Counted from the stretch's first letter, positions 16,880 to 27,136 are shown. The stretch is 64,000 nt of DNA from Bacteroidia bacterium (GCA_030427245.1 JAUHXA010000012.1:60324-124323); one strand, 5' to 3'. Notes: a model not told the origin generated them from the sequence alone. A program made the numbers and translations.

Positions 16880-18640
16880 TTACTTCACTCCGCAAAATGG
16901 AATCCCCATTGCATATTCTAGTGAAAATATACGGGTCTTGTTGATGCTTCCATATCGTTGGGTTTGGTCAATCAAATTGACATCCACTATTGAAGCCAAT
17001 AGAGGCGTGTCTGCGTATTTCCAAGCCTTGTTGAAGCGAATCTTGACGGCTTCTGCTTCGGAGGTTTTACCCTGTTTTTCAAGTGCCAATTGCAGTCCAT
17101 TTAGCGCATAACCATTTTCAGGGAAATTTTTCAAATCCTGTACATACATCTGTTCTGCTTCTTCGTATTGTTCGGTTTTGAGGAGGAGATAGCCGAGGTA
17201 ATGACGCACCGAAAAGAACCAATCAGGGGGTTCATTGTAACTCAGTCGGTCTTCAATCGCTACTGCTTCTTTCAATAACTGAATGGCCTCGTTTACCTTG
17301 TTTTCTTGACTTAGAATTTCTGCCTTCAAAACCAATTTGGCAATGCGAACCAATTTGTCCACCGAGTTGATATCCCATACAGTGATGTTTTTCAACATTG
17401 TATCTTGTTCGATGACTTCAATAGAAATCAAAGAAGCCTTTGCCCGTTCTAAATCTCCTTTCCCTGCAAAAGCCATTCCTTGTGCATAACTCCAAATGGC
17501 ATTGGGATAAATCATGCTTTCGTTGGGCTGCGGTAATTCGAGAATGTGATTCCATCTACCGAATTTGACGAGCGTGTAATAGGGAATGATGTAGTAATGC
17601 TGCAAGGTTTCGTAACCTGACTCCTTCATGAATTTTTTATCGACCAGATTGGCAATCTGAAAAGCAGCATCAATCGCAACTGCACTGTTTCCCTCCAATG
17701 CTGCGGTAGCCGCCAAAAAATGCCAATTGTGTGGATAGTACACCATTGGATACATTCCCTGTGCATTGCAGATGGCTACATAAGTGCTATCAACAAGGAC
17801 TGCTTTTTGATTGGCAAGCGTTCCTTCGTGATAATTTCCTGTGCGAATATACACATGAGAAGGCATGTGAACCAAATGCCCAGAGCCTGGCACGGCTGTT
17901 TCCAAAACCTTGGCACTCGGCAAAGAACGGTCGGGGCTTGCGGAAGCTTCAACGGCATGAATATACAAGTGATTCGCTCCTGCGTGATTTGGATGTTTTT
18001 CGAGAATCCCTTCAATAATGGCGACAATTTCTGGAGTCCATTCTTTCGCCTCCCGATTCTCATCGTATAAATCCCAGGGGTGCAAATCCATCAAGGATTC
18101 GGCGTAGATTGTGACAATATTAGGATCATCCGAATATTGCTGATAAACCTCTTTGAGTGCCCTTGCATAGGCTTTGTCGTATTCACTTCTGTCGTCAATC
18201 GCTTCTTTAGGATAACGTTTTGCCATTGCCTCTATCATCATTTGTTCTCTCGGTGTTGCATTTTTTGCCCTACTCAAAGCATTTTTCACTGCTTCATTGG
18301 CCCTCGGTAAAGTCTCTGGATCCATTCCTGCATTATAGTTCGGGCCTAAAACATAAGCCAAACCCCAATAACACATCGCACAAGTGCTGTCCAGTCGTGC
18401 AGCTTCTTCAAATGCTCGTCCTGCTTCTACATGATTGAAACCATATGCCAAAACCAAACCTTGATTGAAAAAACGCTGTGACCATTTGGAAGTCGTAGTA
18501 ATCGGAAAATGGGTATCACCCATACCTTCTAACAAAGGAGCTTGAAAGTTTTTGGGGATTTTTTCGTCTGTTACTTGTTGCTGACATTCAATAAATAAAA
18601 AACCAAATACAGCGAGTAAGAAAATTGAAGAAAGTTTCAT
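16880..18640 (-). CDS. TPR-repeat lipoprotein
   Basis: The product has 586 residues from the ATG at 18640 (an upstream in-frame ATG at 18664 precedes the signal). The signal sequence MKLSSIFLLAVFGFLFIEC has a lipobox-like end (FIEC), so it is likely an envelope lipoprotein. Tetratricopeptide-type helix pairs appear throughout, for example the GHLVHMPSHVYIRTGNYHEG segment and the C-terminal pair around QYEEAEQMYVQDLKNFPENG. The HPNHAGANHLYIHAVEAS region with several His is characteristic of a widespread uncharacterised TPR family. No enzyme domain is present. It may scaffold an envelope complex. Precedes, in transcription order, no close gene. Confidence 0.8.
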   Translation of the reverse strand: MKLSSIFLLAVFGFLFIECQQQVTDEKIPKNFQAPLLEGMGDTHFPITTTSKWSQRFFNQGLVLAYGFNHVEAGRAFEEAARLDSTCAMCYWGLAYVLGPNYNAGMDPETLPRANEAVKNALSRAKNATPREQMMIEAMAKRYPKEAIDDRSEYDKAYARALKEVYQQYSDDPNIVTIYAESLMDLHPWDLYDENREAKEWTPEIVAIIEGILEKHPNHAGANHLYIHAVEASASPDRSLPSAKVLETAVPGSGHLVHMPSHVYIRTGNYHEGTLANQKAVLVDSTYVAICNAQGMYPMVYYPHNWHFLAATAALEGNSAVAIDAAFQIANLVDKKFMKESGYETLQHYYIIPYYTLVKFGRWNHILELPQPNESMIYPNAIWSYAQGMAFAGKGDLERAKASLISIEVIEQDTMLKNITVWDINSVDKLVRIAKLVLKAEILSQENKVNEAIQLLKEAVAIEDRLSYNEPPDWFFSVRHYLGYLLLKTEQYEEAEQMYVQDLKNFPENGYALNGLQLALEKQGKTSEAEAVKIRFNKAWKYADTPLLASIVDVNLIDQTQRYGSINKTRIFSLEYAMGIPFCGVK

Positions 18641-18787
18641 GTTGTTAAAGGTTTTGATAAACATTGTGCTTTGGAAGAGAAAGTATTTCTTCTTTCCCTC
18701 AAAGCCTAAAATAAGTCTTTAGATGAACCAAAGGCCCTCTTTTGGAAAAAAGCAACTAATTTTCTACAACAATTCAACAATATACTC

Positions 18788-19741
18788 TCACCACCCTGTC
18801 GAAAACAACCTATCCGCCCCTCTCGCCCCACATTTTTGGTATTGATTGTAGCCCATACCCGCACTTTTGCGAATCGTTTCGGCAGGCTTCAATTGTATCC
18901 ACTGTTCCAAAATTGCCTCCAAAACATAGGCTTCTGGTGCCATCAAACCATTGGTGACGACCAAAGGGTATGCACCTGCTTTTTGCAGAAAGGGTCGAAA
19001 ATAATTACCTGAATAGCAGGCTATCATCACTGCATCTTTCGCTTCCCTACTTTCTTCTTTTTCCTGTGTATTCAAATAATAGGGAATGTCATTGTAGTCC
19101 ATCAAACCATCGTGACCATTGAAAACCAACAAATCAGCGTTGGCATAACCTTGTCCTTCTTTCCCTTCAATGCCTATATTACCCATTTTTTGTCCTGCCA
19201 AAGATTGCAGATAATCCACGACACAATCTCTCATCTTGCTGCCATCGTAAGCATCTGCAATGAGGTAAACCAATGTACCATTTGGCGTTTTTCGTTGGAA
19301 AACCACTCGTTCCAAAAGCGGTTGTTTGATATCATTATGGACTGCAATGCGCTTCCATTTGGAGGATTTGGTGAAGTGGTTTTTGATGCCATACATTGCG
19401 CCCCAATACAAGTTCGTTTTTGGGTTTTGACCATCGCCCAATGCTTTGGAGACGGGAACGATGCCTTGGTTTTCATTGTCGCAAAGTGGCACAAAAGCGT
19501 GAATAATCAAATCTTGCTTGGCGGCTACTTTGTCCTTCAATCTTTGAATAATGGCTTCTCGGTCTTTGGGGTAAAATGTAGGGTGGTCAAAGTCGAAAGT
19601 TTGGGTGATGGGTTTTGGGGCTTCAATGGGAGTTACCGTTTCTTGGTGGGTGTTTTGAAGTTTGGTTTCAAGTTCATTTGAAGTAGAGGAACATGAGATG
19701 AATGTGAAGAAACAGCATAAAGAGAGGATTTTGAAGGACAT
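18788..19741 (-). CDS. Lipoprotein with caspase-like His/Cys dyad motifs
   Basis: The product has 317 residues, a signal peptide and lipobox near residue 17 (FTFISC). The central domain (about 60-310) has LLVFNGHDG with H210 after a hydrophobic strand and VMIACYSGNYF with C242 after another. This His-then-Cys order, each at the end of a beta strand, is the signature of caspase-hemoglobinase (clan CD) folds. The linking residues also fit. The exact family is unknown to me. If active it would be a cell-envelope cysteine peptidase or a caspase-fold sensor. A second clan CD-type protein (TPR-CHAT) lies 2.1 kb upstream in the same orientation. Catalysis is inferred, not shown. Confidence 0.6.
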   Translation of the reverse strand: MSFKILSLCCFFTFISCSSTSNELETKLQNTHQETVTPIEAPKPITQTFDFDHPTFYPKDREAIIQRLKDKVAAKQDLIIHAFVPLCDNENQGIVPVSKALGDGQNPKTNLYWGAMYGIKNHFTKSSKWKRIAVHNDIKQPLLERVVFQRKTPNGTLVYLIADAYDGSKMRDCVVDYLQSLAGQKMGNIGIEGKEGQGYANADLLVFNGHDGLMDYNDIPYYLNTQEKEESREAKDAVMIACYSGNYFRPFLQKAGAYPLVVTNGLMAPEAYVLEAILEQWIQLKPAETIRKSAGMGYNQYQKCGARGADRLFSTGW

Positions 19742-19829
19742 AAAGGTTTGTTTTTTAAGTTACAGAAATATCCACACCATAAATTGCTCAATAGCGGTGG
19801 GTTTCGAAACCCACCACTATTGAGTAATT

Positions 19830-21044
19830 TCAATGAAAATAATCATCTATCGTCCAGTTGGTTTTCCTATCCAAAAGCGGCAACTGCTGCCAATTGATTT
19901 GGCGGGCTTCAATGTGAATCGTGTCGTTTTGTAAAATACCGTCCAAAATGAGTAGGCTGTCAGAAGAATGGTAATTGTATTGAAAAATCAATTCTTGTCC
20001 ACTCAACTCCTCCTTCAATATCATTTGCTCCAAATTGGTGTTGATTTGAACAGGGAAATCCGCCATTTCTTCCTGCATCGTTTCTGCAATAAAGTAACCT
20101 TCTCGGTGAATAAAAAAGCGTTTCCATCGGTTGGGTTCGGTCAATAGTGGAGGAATAGTATCCTGATTCACTACAAAGGTTTGGATTTCATAAGCACCAT
20201 GCAAAAACGGTCGCTCGACCAAATCATCATTGAAGTTTTGGGCTTTGAAGTAAGGTAGGAGTACATCCAAAAGCAACAAAAAAATGATGGAGGTTTTGGT
20301 GATTCGATACGTCCAAATCTTCTTTGATGTAGTGAAACTGGGTGTCCATCTTTGCAGTTTGATTGTCTCTTTTTGAAGGAAGAAAAAACGGTACAAATTG
20401 GGCACATTAGGAAGGATTATCACCACAGAAAGCAGCAACAAAAAACTACTCAATATTTTGACCGAAATATCAAAACTGACATTAATCATCACCACATTCA
20501 CCAATACTGCAAAAGCTGTCAATGCACCTAACAACCTCGTTCGCCGAAACAGCAACATAAAAGCGGGAATCAACTCCAAGATTCCAGCAAAAACGGTGTA
20601 GGAATAAGACGCTCCCATCACGCTCCAATACAAAATGTCACGCCCCAAGCTGCCCACATTGGAGTACAAAATATTGGGTTCGGGCAGGTAAAATTGAAGT
20701 TTGAAAACTTTGTTGAAGCCGTATTTGAAGAGCTGAAAGGCGAGGTAGTAGCTAATGAAAACTCGAAACCAGTATTGAAGTTTGGGATAGTAGTCTTGTT
20801 TTTTGTCCAAGATACTCCACATCAAACTGAGCATTGCAGAAATGAGCAGCAGTAGCAAAGTATGGATGTATAGACCCGTAGAATCGGAAATGAGTTGATG
20901 GGTGTAAGGTTGTTGGATTTGCAGAATATTGTCTCCAAACCACTTGGTTAATCCTTCAAAAAAAGACTGCAAATAACTGCCTACATTGGGAATAAAGGTA
21001 TTGGGAAAAGGTAAGGAAATGATAAACAATAACACGAAGCACAC
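19830..21044 (-). CDS. DoxX-like integral membrane protein
   Basis: The product has 404 residues with about seven hydrophobic segments in the first 290 residues. The block around YYLAFQLFKYGFNKVFKLQF and the following TVFAGILELIPAFMLLF match DoxX-type four-helix membrane proteins of Bacteroidota, in which K and E/R residues lie inside the helices. A soluble C-terminal part of about 115 residues follows. No in-frame ATG is seen near the start, so GTG at 21044 is used; the true start could be slightly upstream. Lies 88 bp before the caspase-like lipoprotein gene on the same strand. Function unknown, possibly redox or respiratory-linked. Confidence 0.65.
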   Translation of the reverse strand: MCFVLLFIISLPFPNTFIPNVGSYLQSFFEGLTKWFGDNILQIQQPYTHQLISDSTGLYIHTLLLLLISAMLSLMWSILDKKQDYYPKLQYWFRVFISYYLAFQLFKYGFNKVFKLQFYLPEPNILYSNVGSLGRDILYWSVMGASYSYTVFAGILELIPAFMLLFRRTRLLGALTAFAVLVNVVMINVSFDISVKILSSFLLLLSVVIILPNVPNLYRFFFLQKETIKLQRWTPSFTTSKKIWTYRITKTSIIFLLLLDVLLPYFKAQNFNDDLVERPFLHGAYEIQTFVVNQDTIPPLLTEPNRWKRFFIHREGYFIAETMQEEMADFPVQINTNLEQMILKEELSGQELIFQYNYHSSDSLLILDGILQNDTIHIEARQINWQQLPLLDRKTNWTIDDYFH

Positions 21045-21204
21045 TGCAAAGCGAAAGCCTAATTTTTGACTAAGGCAAACTAAAATATTAAATTAGGCAT
21101 TTCTGCAATTTACTTTGCTCGCTTACAAAGTATTGTTTGAATTTGCATTTGAGTTTTTAATTTGAATTTGCCTAAATGACCAATGGATTTGTGGGGTATC
21201 CATA

Positions 21205-21711
21205 TCAGTTCTTTTTCACTGGAGTTTGGTCATTTTTATTTTGTCGTGGTTGAGGTAAATGAAAATAATCGGGTTTTGAGTTTTGGTTTGGGAACTGTGG
21301 ATAGAAATAGATATTTTGACGAGGATTGAAGTTCTGATTTTGTTCATCTTTTCTTTCAAAACCAATAAAAACGGTGTTGGGCATTTCTTCCTCCAACTCT
21401 TCGAGTGACTTGCCGAGGTAAATGTGGCGATAGTAGTAGCGTTTGTTTTTTTCGGTATATCTGACCGTATCTCGCCAATTGCTTTTGCTGAACTCTTCGT
21501 GCATGATGGCTACAAAAATGGAATCCGAAACGTGAATCACCGTATCCGTTGTGACAATGGGTGCAAGTCCAAAATTGTGTGCCGAAAAGATATTAAAAGT
21601 CCCAGCTTTTCCACTGTGGCTTTTGTGGGCAATGATTTTGGTTTGGGCTTGAAGTTGGAAACTGAACAGCAACAATGATAGAAGGGCAAAGAAAGTAGGT
21701 CGAGTTTTCAT
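21205..21711 (-). CDS. Secreted protein of unknown function
   Basis: The product has 168 residues with a clear signal peptide (MKTRPTFFALLSLLLFSFQL, cleavage near LQAQ). The mature part is hydrophilic and ends in a Pro/Asn/Gln-rich tail with repeated FNPRQN-, FPNQN-like elements. There are no cysteines and no recognised domain. It lies in a minus-strand run between the TPR-CHAT gene and the DoxX-like gene, separated by 136 and 160 bp, so co-transcription is possible but not certain. Confidence 0.6.
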   Translation of the reverse strand: MKTRPTFFALLSLLLFSFQLQAQTKIIAHKSHSGKAGTFNIFSAHNFGLAPIVTTDTVIHVSDSIFVAIMHEEFSKSNWRDTVRYTEKNKRYYYRHIYLGKSLEELEEEMPNTVFIGFERKDEQNQNFNPRQNIYFYPQFPNQNSKPDYFHLPQPRQNKNDQTPVKKN

Positions 21712-21847
21712 AAGGTATGGATTGAAGGTTTGGGGTATTGTACTAACTTCTTTGGCTTTAAAACGAATGAAAATCTTTAAAATTGTACCCTACAAAATGT
21801 TTAAAAAAGTGGTGAAATATTGAAGTCGTTTTTCTGCAAAAAAATCC

Positions 21848-24496
21848 TTACCTACCAATCAACACATACCCACTCCACAAAATAGGCATCACCTCCTTTC
21901 CTTCAATCAACCGCCGTTTTGCCCGACCCAAAGCCTTCGCCACACTCAAGCCTTCCAAAATACCTTCATACAAAAACTGCGTGAGCAAAGCAGATTCTTC
22001 GTCATAGACTTTGAAAAGGGTGAAAATCACATTTTTAGCACCTGCATACAAAAAGCCTCGGTTAATCGCCATCATACCTTCGCCACTCGCCAGCTTACCA
22101 ATTCCACTTTCACAACAACTCAAAACCACCAAGTCAGCCGATAGCTGCAAATTGTAGGATTCACCAATATATAGCATACCCGTTTCCAGATTATCGGTCG
22201 CTTTTTCGGGTGAAAGCAAAATGCCAGACAACGCCATTTGTTCCGTATTGACCAAACCATGTGCCGCAATGTGAATGTATTTTTGGTCGGCGATGTTAGT
22301 CAAAAACTGCGATTTTGAAGCTTCAAAGTGGCAGCAGGTTTTTGCGGTAAAACCTTTGTCTTCAAAAAGTTGCCGAATGGATTGTACTTCTTTTTCGGTG
22401 TAAACCAGTTCGAGTTGTGTCAGATTTTCAAAACCCGTCAAATCTTTGGTTTCCAATTGTGCATAAACAGGCGCAAAACCTACAAAACTACTATCCGTTG
22501 GCGAAATTTTGTTATTGGAGTTGGAAACCGTAGAATGACACAAAAGCGTTGCCGAGTAATGGTAGCTGATGTCGAATTGCTGAATCAAATAAGGCAAGTC
22601 TGGATAGGGAGTTCGGGGAGAAACACTTTGGGTAATCAAGGCTTCAAAGGGAATTTGACTCAATTGGGCGTGTGGAATGAGGATGAGGTTTTTAGGTTCA
22701 AATTCATTTTTGATTGTCTTTGCTTCAATAGAAGTTGGTGCCAGCAGCCATTCGTACAATTGAAAGGCTTTTCGGATGAAGGTTTTGCGGCTCATATCTT
22801 CAATGGCTTCCACATATTCTTCTAAAACTTCTTCAAAATCATCTGGCTTGCTAAAGTGATGAACTTTTGTAGAATGAGCAGGGACCGAAGTGTTTACTTC
22901 AAAAATATACACCTTTTTTTCGCCGACAAAATAGGACAATAAGTAAGTGTTTTGAGGTAAATTTTGTTGAACTTCCTTCAATGAAATTGTAGCAACCTCG
23001 TACTTCAATCGGTAATAATCAGGATAATCGCTTTCGAGTTGTTGAACAAAAATGGTGTAAGTTTGGAGGAGGTCAAAGTGTTTGCCCTGCAAGGTTCGCA
23101 AGTCGGCATCTGCCATCCAATTGGGCGTTTGTTGGTATTCGAGAGCGACTTGTTTGGCGATGATTTGGCGGTCGAGTTCGGTGAGTTGTTCTCTGAGTGT
23201 TTGCTCTTTTTGAAGCAAATCAGCGGGAATCGAAACAGCTATTTTTGCAGCCGCATCTTTTAGGCTACTCAATAGCAGGAGGCTTTTACTTTTTTCGGAA
23301 AAAGTGAAGGCAGCTTCAAGAAATTCCTCATTTCGGGTTAGTTCGTATAAATTTACCGCCGTTTCAATAGCCTGTTCAAATAGCCAAGTCGTCTCGTCAG
23401 CAAGCATCAATTTTGAACCTTCACCTTGATAGCTGTTTCGGATTTGGTCTATTAGTTGGGTGGTGAGCAGATAGGTGTCAAATGCCGTTTGCAGTTTTTT
23501 GGAATCGCCCGTATTTGATTGGTATTGAAGGTAGAAGCACCATGCTTTGTCTCTCAAACATTCATACAATCGAAGTGGAAAGGTATAAGATTGGAGGGAA
23601 GGATTGTGGTGAATTTCTTTTGCTTCAAAATCGGGAACTAAGTTTTGTAAACAACCTTGAAGTCGCTGCAAAGCCTGTTTGTATTTCCCCAAACGTTGGA
23701 GGCATTTCGCAATGCCGTGATTAGAAATAATGCAATCTTCATGTAGTGCGCCAAAGTGTTGAAGGCGAATTACTAAGGCTTTTTCGTGATGTTCGATGGC
23801 AAGTTCATAGCTTTTCAAATAAAATCCATACCAAGCCAAATGATTGTGGCTTTGGGCTATTAAAAGAGAGTTAGAGCGGAGTGATTTTTGACGAATTTGA
23901 AGGGCTTTTTCATGGTAAGAAAAGGCATCTTCATTTTGCCCTAAAAAATGATATGCCCAGGCCATACTGTGGTAAGTGTAAGCCAATTCAGGGTCAGAAT
24001 CTTTTATTTGTTGGGTGCTCAATTCTATGGCTTTGTGAAGATATTCGAGTTGTTTGTCGTACTGTTTGACTTGACCATAGGCATGACCGATGTTGTGATA
24101 GCTTTCTGCAAGGCTGTCGGAATCCACATCTGTTTGTTGCAGCCGAATCACCAAAGCTTTTTCGTAGCAGTTTAGTTCTTGTTCATAATCTCCCAAACGT
24201 CCATAACAAGTGCCCATATCATTGTAGCAATCGGCTGTCTTTTTACCTTGATTTTCATTGATTTGACTGTAAATGTGAATGGCTTTTTCAAAATGAGCGA
24301 TTCCATCTTTGTATTCTCCCAAATAGTAATTGCAGTAGCCCCATTGAGCATACATTTCTGCAATGTGTTCATAGTTGGAGTCTGATTGTTGAAGTGATTG
24401 AAGGTTGTGTTGAAGTAGGAGAGAGGCCTGTTGGTATTGCTGTTGTTCAAGGAGTTGACTTGCTTTTTTAATAATATTTTGAAGGTCTTGAAACAT
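21848..24496 (-). CDS. TPR protein with C-terminal CHAT (caspase HetF-associated) domain
   Basis: The product has 882 residues. The N-terminal half (about 1-330) is made of tetratricopeptide repeats with W/Y-G-Y/A patterns such as HNIGHAYGQ and NDMGTCYGRLGDYEQ. A coiled-coil-rich middle leads into a CHAT peptidase domain (about 560-880). The catalytic pair is visible: His in IHIAAHG (H746) and Cys in VVLSCCESG (C794/C795), followed by the typical GEGMMAINRGFLYAGAKNVI. CHAT proteases act in signalling, programmed cell death and anti-phage modules such as gasdermin and CRISPR-linked Craspase. No adjacent effector of that sort is evident here. The frame is intact and length is normal. Confidence 0.9.
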   Translation of the reverse strand: MFQDLQNIIKKASQLLEQQQYQQASLLLQHNLQSLQQSDSNYEHIAEMYAQWGYCNYYLGEYKDGIAHFEKAIHIYSQINENQGKKTADCYNDMGTCYGRLGDYEQELNCYEKALVIRLQQTDVDSDSLAESYHNIGHAYGQVKQYDKQLEYLHKAIELSTQQIKDSDPELAYTYHSMAWAYHFLGQNEDAFSYHEKALQIRQKSLRSNSLLIAQSHNHLAWYGFYLKSYELAIEHHEKALVIRLQHFGALHEDCIISNHGIAKCLQRLGKYKQALQRLQGCLQNLVPDFEAKEIHHNPSLQSYTFPLRLYECLRDKAWCFYLQYQSNTGDSKKLQTAFDTYLLTTQLIDQIRNSYQGEGSKLMLADETTWLFEQAIETAVNLYELTRNEEFLEAAFTFSEKSKSLLLLSSLKDAAAKIAVSIPADLLQKEQTLREQLTELDRQIIAKQVALEYQQTPNWMADADLRTLQGKHFDLLQTYTIFVQQLESDYPDYYRLKYEVATISLKEVQQNLPQNTYLLSYFVGEKKVYIFEVNTSVPAHSTKVHHFSKPDDFEEVLEEYVEAIEDMSRKTFIRKAFQLYEWLLAPTSIEAKTIKNEFEPKNLILIPHAQLSQIPFEALITQSVSPRTPYPDLPYLIQQFDISYHYSATLLCHSTVSNSNNKISPTDSSFVGFAPVYAQLETKDLTGFENLTQLELVYTEKEVQSIRQLFEDKGFTAKTCCHFEASKSQFLTNIADQKYIHIAAHGLVNTEQMALSGILLSPEKATDNLETGMLYIGESYNLQLSADLVVLSCCESGIGKLASGEGMMAINRGFLYAGAKNVIFTLFKVYDEESALLTQFLYEGILEGLSVAKALGRAKRRLIEGKEVMPILWSGYVLIGR

Positions 24497-24606
24497 TGCT
24501 GAATTGCTTTAGGTTAAATTGCTTGAATATCAATTTTGTATCATAAAAAGTGTCAAATATTTAGAAGATATTCCACTCTATATAAAAAATAGTTGGGAGC
24601 GTTAAC

Positions 24607-24638
24607 AACCATACAACCATACAACCATACAACCATAT
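24607..24638. repeat. 8-bp tandem repeat, four units
   Basis: Four consecutive copies of AACCATAC (the last ends in AT) lie between the TPR-CHAT and SulP genes. This microsatellite-like array may vary in length between strains. Confidence 0.8.
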
Positions 24639-24651
24639 AGCAACTCAACCG

Positions 24652-26391
24652 TCATTTTTTTCCATAGTTGGTTTGCAATGCCGTTTTAAAATTCTTTTTT
24701 GCTGTGTTCTCTAAGGTGATTTCATCAAAATATTCGACCGCATCGTGTACTCGCATGAACTGATTCTCCCGACCAATCGTACTGATGAGTTTACCCTTAT
24801 TGAAGGCATCTCGAACGGGGCCGATTACACCTGTAAAGTAAAAACTGATGCCTTTTCGAGCACAATCTTCAATCACCTCTTTCAAAACGTGCATTCCCGT
24901 TGAATCCAAGGCATTGACGCTAGATGCTTCCAAAATAATGACCTTCAAGCTTTCTCCTTTTTCTGCAATAAACTCTTCCAATGTGTCTTTGAAGTAACTC
25001 ACATTCGCAAAATACAACTGGGAATCAAAACGAATAATCAAAATTTCGTCACGCTTAAGGGCTTCGGGATAGCGATCCACATTGCGGTAATAAACGGTGT
25101 CGGGCAATTGTCCCAAAATGGTCATGTGCGGTTTGGTACTGCGAAGTAGGACTTCGCCCAATGAAAGTAAAATTCCCATTAAAACTCCTGTGCCAATCCC
25201 CATTACCAGAGTCGCCACGAAGGTTGTCACCAACATAATCAAATCACTTCTATCGCTGCGAAGCAAGTATTTAGGCTCTTTCAAATCAATCAATCCAAAG
25301 ACCGAAATCATAATGATAGAAGCCAAAATAGCTCTCGGCATATAGTAAAAAAGTGGAGTGAAAAATATCAATACCAATGCGACAAAAACCATACTTACGA
25401 CTCCTGCCATGTTGGTTTTTGCGCCCGCTTCATCGTTTATGAATGAGCGAGAAAAACTACCTGTAGTGGGATAGGCTTGAAAAAATGCACCTATAAACTT
25501 AGATAAACCTAGGCCGATGAGTTCCTGATTCGCATCTACTTTATAGTCTTTGTGCCTATTTTCCAATGTTTTGGCAATCGCTATGGATTCTACAAAGCTG
25601 ATAAGACATATCGTTATAGAAATGGGAATCAATTGGTTGAGTTGCTCAAAGGTAAAAGAGGGTATTGAAATGGAAGGTAGACCTGTTGGCACTTGTCCGA
25701 TGATTTGAACGCCCATCCTGTCCCACCCAAAAGCGAACACCGCCAAAGTACTGATGATAAGCGTCACCAAAGCAGCAGGAAATGCAGCGCTAATTTTGCT
25801 CAATAGCTTGATCAGTATAACACCACCTAAGCCTATTGCTAAGGTCAGAAGGTGTGTATCTTGTATGTGGGAGAGGATGTTCCATAAGGTTTCGTGTATG
25901 TAGTTGCTTCTTGGGATCTCGATACCCAAAAAATGCTTCAGTTGTCCCAAACCAATGATAACTGCTGCCGCAGAAGTAAATCCACTCAAAACGGGATGCG
26001 ACAAAAAATTGACCAACATTCCCAAGCGTAAAACTCCCATCGTTATTTGCATCAATCCTGCTAATAAGCCCGTCAAAATTGCCAACTGAATAAATTGCTC
26101 TGTTTCGGGCTCGGCAAATTGTCCTACACCTGCCATAACCAATACTGAAACGATTGCTACTGGACCAGATGCCATCTGCTTAGAAGTTCCAAAAATAGCA
26201 TATATGAGTAGGGGGATAAGAGCTGCATATAGCCCATAAATAGGTGGTAGTCCTGCAATCATGGCATAGGCCATTGCTTGTGGGACTAATAAAATTCCCG
26301 TCGTTAAACCTGCAATTAGATCACCTCGTAGTTGATTTCGATTGTAAGTGGGGAGCCATTTGAGAATCGGAATGTACTTCTTTAACTGCAT
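24652..26391 (-). CDS. SulP-family anion transporter with STAS domain
   Basis: The product has 579 residues. The first 430 residues hold the 10-14 hydrophobic segments of the SLC26/SulP fold, opening with the family signature region (DLIAGLTTGILLVPQAMAYA). Residues about 440-560 form a STAS domain; the conserved NALDSTG segment near its middle is typical of anti-sigma-antagonist-like domains. Substrates in this family are sulfate, bicarbonate or dicarboxylates, and the choice here cannot be told from sequence. No carbonic anhydrase neighbour is present to favour bicarbonate. It is a single-gene unit on the minus strand. Confidence 0.93.
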   Translation of the reverse strand: MQLKKYIPILKWLPTYNRNQLRGDLIAGLTTGILLVPQAMAYAMIAGLPPIYGLYAALIPLLIYAIFGTSKQMASGPVAIVSVLVMAGVGQFAEPETEQFIQLAILTGLLAGLMQITMGVLRLGMLVNFLSHPVLSGFTSAAAVIIGLGQLKHFLGIEIPRSNYIHETLWNILSHIQDTHLLTLAIGLGGVILIKLLSKISAAFPAALVTLIISTLAVFAFGWDRMGVQIIGQVPTGLPSISIPSFTFEQLNQLIPISITICLISFVESIAIAKTLENRHKDYKVDANQELIGLGLSKFIGAFFQAYPTTGSFSRSFINDEAGAKTNMAGVVSMVFVALVLIFFTPLFYYMPRAILASIIMISVFGLIDLKEPKYLLRSDRSDLIMLVTTFVATLVMGIGTGVLMGILLSLGEVLLRSTKPHMTILGQLPDTVYYRNVDRYPEALKRDEILIIRFDSQLYFANVSYFKDTLEEFIAEKGESLKVIILEASSVNALDSTGMHVLKEVIEDCARKGISFYFTGVIGPVRDAFNKGKLISTIGRENQFMRVHDAVEYFDEITLENTAKKNFKTALQTNYGKK

Positions 26392-26587
26392 CTTCAGAGG
26401 TTATTAAACTTTAGACGAAAGAAAGCAGGAAAATTCAAATTAAAATCTCAAAACTTATCCCGCAAATTAATCGGGATACAAATTCAAATATAGTTAGATG
26501 AAAAGAAATCAGTTGAATTGTAGAAATGCAATTTTAATGTTTTAGATTGCTTTCAGAGCAAGGAGTGAAGGATTGTTTGATGATGTC

Positions 26588-26983
26588 TTACTTTTTTTCA
26601 CTTACTTCTTGCTTCCCTTTTCCAAGACTATCTACATACTGAGAAATTGTCAGCCAAATAGATCTTGAAAGTCGAAAGACATAGGGCCAACCCAACAAAA
26701 CAAAGGCAATGCAAATCCATAAATAGGTTCGACTAATAGAACCCCATGCAATTAAGGAGAACCCCAAAGTAAAAATCAAAAAAACGGCTGTTACCGAATA
26801 ACTTACAAACATTGCGCCATACCAAAATCCAACTTCGGGTTCGTAGTTCAAGTTACACTTAGGACAGTGAGAAGGCATTTTATCAATGTCATTGATATTG
26901 TATGGGTTAGGGTTCTCAAACAATTTCCCTTCATGACATCGAGGGCATTTTAAACTTAGAATCGTCCACAATCTTTTTCTCAT
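26588..26983 (-). CDS. DUF983 family membrane protein
   Basis: The product has 131 residues from the ATG at 26983; a longer upstream extension encodes unlikely sequence. Two CxxC pairs, LKCPRCHEG (C13, C16) and SHCPKCNL (C40, C43), form a small zinc-ribbon before two hydrophobic helices (about 55-105). This arrangement, with the GFWYGAMFVSYS stretch, is characteristic of DUF983 proteins, which are widespread and of unknown function. It stands alone upstream of the xylanase gene, 200 bp before SulP. Confidence 0.85.
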   Translation of the reverse strand: MRKRLWTILSLKCPRCHEGKLFENPNPYNINDIDKMPSHCPKCNLNYEPEVGFWYGAMFVSYSVTAVFLIFTLGFSLIAWGSISRTYLWICIAFVLLGWPYVFRLSRSIWLTISQYVDSLGKGKQEVSEKK

Positions 26984-27136
26984 GGTTGGTTGTTTTTGTA
27001 AGATGCAAATATAGACAAAACACCTCTGATTTATCGTGACTTTCGTTACAGTGAGTAGCAGCTTAGGAAGGCCTTTTAATCGTTGCTGTGTTTTCAAAAT
27101 CAAAATTCATACATCAATTTATTTAATCTTGCTGCA

